Positions 1 through 4,735 of a DNA stretch of 6,289 bases are shown here, piece by piece (positions within the stretch are counted from its first letter, which is position 1; the number at the start of each line of letters is the position of its first letter). The stretch is taken from the NCBI GenBank assembly GCA_017631215.1, contig JAGBTR010000199.1:1-6289 (forward strand), given 5' to 3'. Below the pieces are notes generated by a model. It did no database searches. It saw nothing but the letters and a program-made list of their open reading frames with translations, and had not been told where the DNA came from. Position numbers and translations under genes: made by a program. Source of the stretch: Clostridia bacterium (GTDB lineage: Bacteria; Bacillota; Clostridia; Oscillospirales; CAG-272).

Positions 1-1458
1 CATCGTCCACGCCGCACTGCTCACGCAGCAGACGTAGTTGTCGCGGTTGAACGAGCCCAGCTCGTCCTGACCCATACAGGGCTTGTAGCGGATGGCGTAG
101 TTGTCGCGCTCGGGCTCATAGGTGCTGATACCGACGTAAAAATCGGCGGCCGCACGCGCAACGGGCAGCATCTCGCGCAGATAGTCTGTGTCGCCCGTGT
201 ATTTCCAATACAGATAGCAGATAAAGGCGGGATACGCGCCGTTGTGAAGCTGATTGGCATAGGGGGGATCGACGGGCGGCGCGGGCATCGGCGAGAGGTC
301 GTAGGCGGGACACATCCAAGGATAGAAGCCGCCACCAACCGCCGTTCCGTCGTCCTTTTTGAAATATTTGCGGGTAAACTCCTTGACCTGGTCAAGAATG
401 GTCGACCAATAATAGGCCGTACCGCGCACCACGTCTGCGTGTCCCATTCCCATATAGGCCTCAAACATCCACGCCACGTCCTGCGGAAACTCAAACGGCC
501 ACAGTCCCGTGCTGGCAAGACCGCCGGGTGAGAGCGGGATATTGCCCCCCTCACACGAGCGCATTGCGTACAGAAAGCGCAGGCGCATCAAGTTGAGTGT
601 ATCATCTCCCATATCGACCGCCGAGGTCGACCAGAAGCGCGCCCAAGCGGCGGCGTGTGCCTCCCACTGTGCCTCCCGCGTGCTTGTCCGTACTTGGGTG
701 ATTGCCTGCTCGGGCGTCATTTCGCCGCGCGAGCTGACGAGCACTGTCTGGGTGGTAAAGGTTGCGGACGAGGAGCAATCGAAGCGAAGCGACAGCACAC
801 GGTCGCTCGCGCATACCGTCTCGCCGTCGGGTGAGAGCAGCGCCAGCGTCGCACTGCCGCGCGTCGTGGTCGAGCGCAAAGCGGGCACACCGCAGAGCGC
901 GACCTGCTCACAAGGGTAATCGATATGCACGCCGTGGTGCGAGACGCATTCGTCAAGCATTTCATTCTCAACGGTCAGCGCAAGCCCGGAGACGTAAGGC
1001 GCCACGCGGAAATCGCACCGCATCAGCTCGGGCTGTGCGAGCGACGCAAATTGATCCAAAATAACAAATGCCACGGGCACGTCTCCGTCGGTCAGCTCAA
1101 AGCTCGTGATGACCTGACCTGTGCGCACCTCCAGAATTTGACTGTATCGACGCACGCTCGTCTCGTTCAGCGGCAGTTCCCTCTCTCCGAGGGTGAAGCG
1201 ATAACGAAAGAGCACCAGCGGCAGACGGCATTCGAGCTGATCTCTGCCTACCTCCACGTGATATTTATGCCAAAGAAAGCTCGTCGGGCGTGCCGTGAGC
1301 GAATTCAGCATGCCAAGGGCATCCACACAGCCGCCAAAGTAGCCGTTACCAATCAAAAAGGGCGGATGCTCGGTCGTGCGGGCAAGACCGATCTCCTCGC
1401 CGTAGCAAACGGTCGCGCCGCGCAAAAGCTCGGTCGCATTCGTAACATACGTCTTCAT
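1..1458 (-). CDS. Six-hairpin glycoside hydrolase, GH65/GH95-like (3' end missing)
   Basis: Translating the complementary strand from the ATG at 1458 gives 486 uninterrupted codons that run off the window, so the C-terminus is missing. There is no signal peptide or membrane segment, which suggests a cytoplasmic enzyme. Residues 36-43 read IGNGYFGG, the type of N-terminal motif seen in GH65 and GH95 beta-sandwich domains. Residues of about 30-250 look like that beta-rich domain. From about 265 onward the protein is helical and rich in aromatic residues (WPFEFPQDVAWMFEAY at 320-335, QLHNGAYPAF at 403-412, WKYTGDTDYL at 418-427), as in (alpha/alpha)6 barrels of clan GH-L and related families. 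The catalytic acid cannot be assigned with confidence; E323, D327 and E333 are candidates. The start is supported by AAAGGAGAG at 1464-1472 (7 nt spacing after GGAG) and a strong promoter. The substrate is unknown; a phosphorylase or hydrolase acting on an alpha-linked oligosaccharide is a family-based guess. Confidence 0.85.
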   Translation of the reverse strand, partial: MKTYVTNATELLRGATVCYGEEIGLARTTEHPPFLIGNGYFGGCVDALGMLNSLTARPTSFLWHKYHVEVGRDQLECRLPLVLFRYRFTLGERELPLNETSVRRYSQILEVRTGQVITSFELTDGDVPVAFVILDQFASLAQPELMRCDFRVAPYVSGLALTVENEMLDECVSHHGVHIDYPCEQVALCGVPALRSTTTRGSATLALLSPDGETVCASDRVLSLRFDCSSSATFTTQTVLVSSRGEMTPEQAITQVRTSTREAQWEAHAAAWARFWSTSAVDMGDDTLNLMRLRFLYAMRSCEGGNIPLSPGGLASTGLWPFEFPQDVAWMFEAYMGMGHADVVRGTAYYWSTILDQVKEFTRKYFKKDDGTAVGGGFYPWMCPAYDLSPMPAPPVDPPYANQLHNGAYPAFICYLYWKYTGDTDYLREMLPVARAAADFYVGISTYEPERDNYAIRYKPCMGQDELGSFNRDNYVCCVSSAAWTM

Positions 1459-1481
1459 TTTGTCTCTCCTTTCGGCAGAGC

Positions 1482-1501
1482 AGAATAATACAGTATATTC
1501 T
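1482..1501. promoter_or_regulatory. Quasi-palindrome over the -10/start site (possible operator)
   Basis: The arms AGAATA (1482-1487) and TATTCT (1496-1501) are exact reverse complements. Inside them TAC (1489-1491) and GTA (1493-1495) also pair around a central A, with one unpaired A at 1488. The site covers the -10 box and the expected transcription start of the minus-strand glycosidase gene, where a repressor could bind. It is AT-rich, so a chance origin cannot be excluded, and no known operator consensus was recognised. Confidence 0.25.
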
Positions 1502-1525
1502 ACCACATTTTTTCCCATTTGTCAA
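1497..1525 (-). promoter_or_regulatory. Sigma-A-type promoter of the glycoside hydrolase gene
   Basis: On the minus strand there is a perfect -35 box TTGACA (1525-1520), a 17-nt spacer and a -10 box TAGAAT (1502-1497). The -10 is preceded by TGTGG, the extended -10 element common in Gram-positive bacteria. Transcription would begin near 1490, giving a leader of about 32 nt that contains the AAAGGAGAG ribosome binding site at 1464-1472. Confidence 0.85.
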
Positions 1526-1542
1526 ATCCCTTCCATCAATTA

Positions 1543-1582
1543 TTTTTGCACGCGCGCGCCCGGGCGGGGGGCGATGCAAAAA
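1543..1582. repeat. Nested inverted repeat between divergent promoters
   Basis: TTTTTGCA (1543-1550) and TGCAAAAA (1575-1582) form a perfect 8-bp inverted repeat around a 24-nt spacer that is G/C except for one base. Inside the spacer CGCCCGGGCG (1557-1566) is a perfect 10-bp palindrome, its centre only about 1 bp from that of the outer repeat. The order (T-run, then A-run) is the reverse of a rho-independent terminator on both strands, so it is not a terminator. It lies 17 bp upstream of the glycosidase -35 box and 36 bp upstream of the rsuA -35 box, where a regulator or a DNA structural element might act. Confidence 0.5.
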
Positions 1583-1618
1583 ATGCGGTTGCGGCGGCGA
1601 CGGATTTGGCGTTTGGTC

Positions 1619-1647
1619 TTTACAAAGCGAGCATTTTGTGGTATACT
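1619..1647 (+). promoter_or_regulatory. Sigma-A-type promoter of the rsuA-phosphatase pair
   Basis: TTTACA (1619-1624) is followed by a 17-nt spacer and TATACT (1642-1647), one mismatch each from consensus. TGTGG directly before the -10 gives an extended -10 element. Transcription would start near 1654, leaving a leader of about 30 nt. This position fixes the translation start at 1684, because the longer open frame beginning at 1519 starts upstream of the promoter. Confidence 0.85.
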
Positions 1648-1671
1648 GAATTATTCAGACCAAAACGAAAG

Positions 1672-1676
1672 GGAGG
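1672..1676 (+). promoter_or_regulatory. Ribosome binding site that sets the rsuA start
   Basis: GGAGG sits 7 nt before the ATG at 1684. The frame is open back to an ATG at 1519, but those extra 55 codons lie mostly upstream of or inside the promoter and have no family resemblance, so 1684 is the real start. Confidence 0.85.
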
Positions 1677-1683
1677 AAATGGT

Positions 1684-2400
1684 ATGCGCCTGGATAAATA
1701 TCTGGTGTCGACCGGCAAGCTGTCGCGCTCCGAGGCGGGTCGTGCCGCACGCGGCGGTAGGATCACGGTCGGCGGCATCGTCGAAAAGCACGCAGATCGA
1801 CAGATCGACCCCGACGTTGACGTCGTCACACTGGACGGTGAGCCCATCGTTTACCGCGCCTACACCTACCTTTTGCTCAACAAGCCCGAGGGTGTCGTCA
1901 GCGCAACCGAGGACGGACGCGACAAAACGGTGCTCGACCTGCTTCCCGACGAGCTACAGCGCTTGGGGCTGTTCCCTTGCGGTCGACTTGATAAATACAC
2001 GACGGGTCTTGTCCTGCTGACCAACAACGGTCCGCTCGGTCACCGTCTGCTCTCGCCCCGCCACCACGTCGAAAAGCGCTACCGCTTCACCTGCCGTGAG
2101 CCGCTCTCCGCAGAGAACTGTCAGCTTCTTGAGGCAGGCGTGACGCTGGAGGACGGCTACGTCACCAAGCCCGCGCGCATCTATGCGGGCGAGGACGGCC
2201 GCTCGGGTGAGATCGTTCTCATTGAAGGAAAATACCACCAGATCAAGCGTATGCTTGAGGCGGTGGACAACAAGATCGTCACGCTTGAGCGCATCTCCTT
2301 TGGTGCGCTGACGCTGGACGGCACGCCGCGCGGTGCATGGCGGTATCTGACCGACGAGGAGATCGCCGCGCTTGAGCGCGCAGAGGGAGGCTCGCTATGA
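1684..2400 (+). CDS. rsuA: 16S rRNA pseudouridine synthase, RsuA family
   Basis: The 238-residue protein has the usual size and layout of RsuA, which converts a uridine of 16S rRNA (U516 in E. coli) to pseudouridine during small-subunit assembly in the cytoplasm. Residues 1-48 (MRLDKYLVSTGKLSRSEA and following) form an S4 RNA-binding domain. The catalytic domain follows, with LLLNKPEGVVS at 63-73, the active-site motif GRLDKYTTGLVLLTNNG at 100-116 with catalytic Asp103, and the C-terminal motif EGKYHQIKRM at 181-190. The TTGLV wording after the catalytic Asp fits RsuA better than RluB or RluE, although the exact target base cannot be proven from sequence. The gene has its own promoter at 1619-1647 and GGAGG at 1672-1676. 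Its stop overlaps the start of the following phosphatase gene (ATGA), so the two are probably co-transcribed and translationally coupled. Confidence 0.93.
   Translation: MRLDKYLVSTGKLSRSEAGRAARGGRITVGGIVEKHADRQIDPDVDVVTLDGEPIVYRAYTYLLLNKPEGVVSATEDGRDKTVLDLLPDELQRLGLFPCGRLDKYTTGLVLLTNNGPLGHRLLSPRHHVEKRYRFTCREPLSAENCQLLEAGVTLEDGYVTKPARIYAGEDGRSGEIVLIEGKYHQIKRMLEAVDNKIVTLERISFGALTLDGTPRGAWRYLTDEEIAALERAEGGSL
2383..2399 (+). promoter_or_regulatory. Internal ribosome binding site and ATGA stop/start overlap
   Basis: AGGGAGG within 2383-2390, in the last codons of rsuA, lies 6 nt before the ATG at 2397. That ATG shares bases with the rsuA TGA stop (2398-2400). Such an overlap usually allows ribosomes finishing the first gene to start the second. 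A second ATG follows at 2400, so the phosphatase could also begin one residue later. Confidence 0.7.
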
Positions 2401-3014
2401 TGATCCTTCTTGTGCGCCACGGCGAGACCGATTGGAACCGCCAAAAGCGCTTGCAGGGACGGCAGAACATTCCGCTGTGCGACAGCGATCGCGAGCAAAT
2501 GCGGCGATGCGGCGATGCCCTTGTCGGGCTGACCGTGGGTGCCATGCGCACAAGCCCGCTTTCCCGTGCGACCGAAAGCGCCGAGATCCTCGCCGCCGCG
2601 CTGTCCTTTCCCGTCGACGGCATCCGTGCAGAGCACGATCTGATCGAGCGCGATTGCGGCTCGCTGGACGGATTGACCCAAGCGGAGCTTCGCGTGCGCC
2701 GCAACCAGACCGAGCGCGACGAGACCGAGCCGCTATACGCCGTTCGGGAGCGTATGATGCGCACACTGCTACGCGTGGCACGACACGGCAACGAGCGTTG
2801 CGTGGTGATGGTCTCGCACAGTGCCGCCATCAAGGCGCTGATGGCGCGGCTGTACAACAAGCCCGAGCTTCAGCGCAAGGGCACACACAACGCAGGCATC
2901 AGCCTTGTGGAGTATAAGGGCGGTCGACTGCACCCCCGTGCGTTCGATCTCACACCCGAGGAGGCGGCTCGCTTTTTGCGCCGTCGCGGCTTCTTTGCGC
3001 CCCCACAGAGCTGA
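2397..3014 (+). CDS. Histidine phosphatase (phosphoglycerate mutase-like) family protein
   Basis: This 205-residue protein belongs to branch 1 of the histidine phosphatase superfamily, cytoplasmic enzymes that pass phosphate through a histidine. The signature LVRHGETDWN spans 5-14 with nucleophile His8. Arg57 in TSPLSRATESAEI is the second phosphate-binding arginine, Glu84 in LIERDCGSLDG is the likely proton donor, and His141 in MVSHSAAIKALMA is the second catalytic histidine. In the last motif Ser replaces the Gly that commonly follows His. All catalytic residues are therefore present. The substrate is not evident: members include phosphoglycerate mutase, alpha-ribazole phosphatase (CobC) and broad-specificity sugar phosphatases, and no cobalamin genes are nearby. 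The C-terminus is Arg-rich (FLRRRGFF). It is the second gene of the pair with rsuA. Confidence 0.9.
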   Translation: MMILLVRHGETDWNRQKRLQGRQNIPLCDSDREQMRRCGDALVGLTVGAMRTSPLSRATESAEILAAALSFPVDGIRAEHDLIERDCGSLDGLTQAELRVRRNQTERDETEPLYAVRERMMRTLLRVARHGNERCVVMVSHSAAIKALMARLYNKPELQRKGTHNAGISLVEYKGGRLHPRAFDLTPEEAARFLRRRGFFAPPQS

Positions 3015-3031
3015 CCCCCCACGCGTCTCCC

Positions 3032-3066
3032 CTTGCCGCTTGTGCTATCATTAGTGAGTCGGCAAG
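3032..3066. repeat. 7-bp inverted repeat flanking an extended -10
   Basis: CTTGCCG (3032-3038) and CGGCAAG (3060-3066) are perfect reverse complements separated by 21 nt. No T-run follows the second arm, so this is a poor terminator. The loop contains the TGTGC TATCAT extended -10 element, so the repeat encloses a possible promoter and could be an operator. It could also be a weak hairpin between the phosphatase and the next gene. Confidence 0.4.
3041..3051 (+). promoter_or_regulatory. Possible extended -10 promoter of the beta-helix gene
   Basis: TGTGC followed by TATCAT (3046-3051) matches the extended -10 pattern of the other two promoters in this window, but no convincing -35 box is found 16-18 nt upstream. 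Transcription would start near 3058, about 40 nt before the ATG at 3098. Read-through from the rsuA promoter is an alternative, since no terminator is visible between the genes. Confidence 0.4.
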
Positions 3067-3097
3067 ACCCATTCTCAATTCCAAGGAGGCATCGGAT

Positions 3098-4471
3098 ATG
3101 GCACATATCCGCACAGTATACGCGAGCACGGTCGCATCGCTTGACAGCGACGTCCGCACGGGCGGCGGCACGGATGACACCGCGGTCATTCAATCGCTGC
3201 TTGATATCGCGCGCGACGAGGGCGGCGTTCATCTGATCGTGGACGGCGCGGCGCTCGTCTCGCATCTGACCGTTTATTCCAACACCACCATCGAATGCTT
3301 GAGCGGCGATTGCGGCTTTTACCAGATGGACGATTCCAATTGCGCCATCGTGACCAACGCGCACTGGGACCGTCACGTCATCCGCGACCGTAACATCACG
3401 CTCGTGGGCGGTACCTACAATCAAAACTGCCTGCATCAGGCGCATCATCAGCCCTTCCCCGAGGACTTCAACTATCAAGATGACGCGTTCGGAAAAGACC
3501 ATTGGACGTTCGCTATCGAATTTTACGGTGTGGAGAATCTGCTCATGCGCGACATGACCATTCTCGATTTCCGCACCTTCTGCGTCACCGTCGGTAACTT
3601 CCGCCGCGTCACACTGGAGCGCGTGTGGGTCGACCTGCCCAACCGTATGCACGCGCAGAACCAAGACGGCTTCCACTTCTGGGGGCCGGGGCAGTTCCTC
3701 ACGGTGCGCGATTGCGGTGGGCGCGTGGGCGATGACTTTATGAACATCGGCTCCGACGAGACCGATCTCGTCTCGTCCATCACCGACGTGCTGGTGGACG
3801 GCATTTTTCACGACGAGGCCGATCAGTCCATCCGCATTTTGTCGCGCGGCACGGGGTTGGTCGATCGCGTGACCATACGCAACGTGCAGGGCTCTTACCG
3901 CTCGTACGGCTTTTATATCAACAGCTGGTTTCCCGACAAGACCATGGGCAATTTCGGTGATATTTTCATTGAAAACGTCAACCTCACACACACCAAGCCC
4001 AACTACACCCACCGCGTTCCCATGCTCTTTTCCATCGGTGGCGACATTCGCTGTCTGACGCTCAAAAACATCCGCCACGAACATCCCATCGACGCGCGTG
4101 CCATTGCCGAGATCGGTCTTCCCTTCTACGATACCTTCCCCCACAACGTCAGCGCGTATCCCTTCCCCGCCGGCCGCAAGCCCGTGCTGCAAAATCTCAT
4201 CATCGACGGTCTGACCGTACTGGAGAATGGGCAGAGCGAGGGCATGGAGCAGCTGCAGGTGTTTGGCGAGGTTGGCAATATGATCGTCAAGAACGTGCTG
4301 TGCGTCAAGGACGCAGGCGTCCCGCGCTCGGGCGAGCTCGTCAGCATCAAGCCTCGCGGTCACGTCGGCAACCTGGTGCTGGAAGGCATCACTGCCCTCG
4401 GTCTGGACGCGCTCGTCACGGGCGAGCAAAGAGCCGATGACGTGATCAAAAGCAATGTCACCGAGAAATAA
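3098..4471 (+). CDS. GH28-like right-handed beta-helix protein (putative glycoside hydrolase)
   Basis: The 457-residue protein begins after AAGGAGG at 3083-3089 (8 nt spacing) and has no signal peptide. Residues 22-43 (GGGTDDTAVIQSLLDIA and following) match the opening of pectate-lyase-3/GH28 beta-helix proteins. After that come repeated short strands with turns ending in N or D (RDRNITLVGG, VENLLMRDMTILDF, FRRVTLERVWVDL, VDRVTIRNVQGS, LQNLIIDGLTV, VGNLVLEGITA), typical of parallel beta-helix coils through about residue 430. NQDGFHFWG at 188-196 and VGDDFMNIG at 210-218 align with the NTDG and GDD acidic motifs of polygalacturonases, giving D190, D212 and D213 as likely catalytic acids. The GHG and RIK motifs of classical GH28 enzymes are not found; SRGTG at 249-253 lies roughly where GHG would be expected. 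It may therefore cleave a different glycan or a small imported oligosaccharide, or act as a lyase or epimerase; the substrate is unknown. It lies 83 bp after the phosphatase. Confidence 0.85.
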   Translation: MAHIRTVYASTVASLDSDVRTGGGTDDTAVIQSLLDIARDEGGVHLIVDGAALVSHLTVYSNTTIECLSGDCGFYQMDDSNCAIVTNAHWDRHVIRDRNITLVGGTYNQNCLHQAHHQPFPEDFNYQDDAFGKDHWTFAIEFYGVENLLMRDMTILDFRTFCVTVGNFRRVTLERVWVDLPNRMHAQNQDGFHFWGPGQFLTVRDCGGRVGDDFMNIGSDETDLVSSITDVLVDGIFHDEADQSIRILSRGTGLVDRVTIRNVQGSYRSYGFYINSWFPDKTMGNFGDIFIENVNLTHTKPNYTHRVPMLFSIGGDIRCLTLKNIRHEHPIDARAIAEIGLPFYDTFPHNVSAYPFPAGRKPVLQNLIIDGLTVLENGQSEGMEQLQVFGEVGNMIVKNVLCVKDAGVPRSGELVSIKPRGHVGNLVLEGITALGLDALVTGEQRADDVIKSNVTEK

Positions 4472-4508
4472 ATCTGGATCTATCGGCGCACCCACGCGAG
4501 CCTCGCGC

Positions 4509-4583
4509 CGTAGGGCGGGGGCTTGCTCCCGCCGCGCAAACGGCAGTTCCCCAAGAACGGTAGCACCAAGGCACCGCCCTACG
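4509..4583. repeat. Palindromic intergenic repeat, copy 1
   Basis: The ends CGTAGGGCGG (4509-4518) and CCGCCCTACG (4574-4583) are a perfect 10-bp inverted repeat enclosing 55 nt. The left arm overlaps an inner hairpin at 4514-4533, so the two foldings exclude each other. The right end and its flank (CCCTACGAGCGTATA, from 4577) match those of copy 2 at 14 of 15 positions. A doublet of inverted GC-rich palindromes resembles REP/REPIN or small MITE-type elements; CGTAGGGGCG-type palindromes recur between genes in Oscillospiraceae-type genomes, as far as I recall. Confidence 0.6.
4514..4533. repeat. GC-rich hairpin inside copy 1
   Basis: GGCGGG (4514-4519) pairs with CCCGCC (4528-4533). The stem continues inward through a G-U wobble, a G-C and a C-G pair to a tight TT turn. 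It is very stable as RNA, but the downstream bases are GCGCAAA rather than a T-run, so it is not a normal intrinsic terminator. It might protect the 3' end of the beta-helix mRNA. Confidence 0.6.
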
Positions 4584-4633
4584 AGCGTATACGACGCCCA
4601 AGGAGACCGACCGATCCAAGATGCGTACGATCC

Positions 4634-4662
4634 CGTAGAGGCGACCTGCGGTCGCCCCTACG
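4634..4662. repeat. Palindromic intergenic repeat, copy 2
   Basis: A near-perfect palindrome with 13-bp arms (CGTAGAGGCGACC and GGTCGCCCCTACG) and a 3-nt TGC loop. Twelve of 13 positions pair; the exception, A4639 against C4657, becomes a G-U wobble in RNA from the minus strand. Both ends carry the CGTAG/CTACG tips seen in copy 1, and the right flank CGAGCTTATA parallels CGAGCGTATA there, so the two are related. It lies about 70 bp upstream of the tex start. Confidence 0.7.
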
Positions 4663-4721
4663 AGCTTATATCTGAACCCAAAGCACCACCCATAGACCAT
4701 AAAACAAAAATCCAAAGTATC

Positions 4722-4725
4722 GGAG
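4722..4725 (+). promoter_or_regulatory. Weak ribosome binding site of tex
   Basis: GGAG lies 10 nt before the ATG at 4736, a shorter and more distant match than the GGAGG sites at 6-8 nt of the other plus-strand genes. The start itself is well supported because MNIIEAIAKELN at the N-terminus fits the Tex family. Tex may be translated less efficiently than its neighbours. Confidence 0.5.
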
Positions 4726-4735
4726 TACCCCATCT

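Larger units (their letters stand above)
4472..4735. other. 264-bp non-coding gap with palindromic repeats upstream of tex
   Basis: No credible gene is seen here. An open plus-strand frame crosses the gap, but it runs through the palindromes, resembles no family, and has no ribosome binding site that fits. The gap holds two related GC-rich palindromes (4509-4583 and 4634-4662) and an A-rich stretch at about 4701-4716 just before tex. No rho-independent terminator for the beta-helix gene is visible because no hairpin is followed by a T-run. No clear -35/-10 pair for tex was found. Confidence 0.7.

Noticed and set aside
925..1488. 187-codon plus-strand open frame opposite the glycosidase gene
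   Set aside because: The minus strand has a 486-codon frame with promoter, ribosome binding site and family motifs; the plus-strand frame has none of these.
1543..1582. Rho-independent terminator
   Set aside because: The T-run precedes and the A-run follows the GC core on both strands, the reverse of a terminator, and the neighbouring genes are divergent.
1519..1683. N-terminal extension of rsuA by 55 codons
   Set aside because: It would start upstream of the promoter, has no ribosome binding site or S4-domain similarity, and RsuA proteins normally begin at the MRLDKYL motif.
2870..4495. 541-codon open frame on the minus strand opposite the beta-helix gene
   Set aside because: It lies antisense to a gene with clear family motifs and a good ribosome binding site; its translation is a Val/Ala/Asp/His-rich sequence with no recognisable domain, as expected from the complement of GC-rich codons.
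4514..4533. Intrinsic terminator of the beta-helix gene
   Set aside because: The hairpin is strong, but GCGCAAA follows it rather than a T-run.
4472..4735. CRISPR array or riboswitch
   Set aside because: Only two unequal palindromes with non-uniform spacing are present, and no conserved riboswitch core was recognised.
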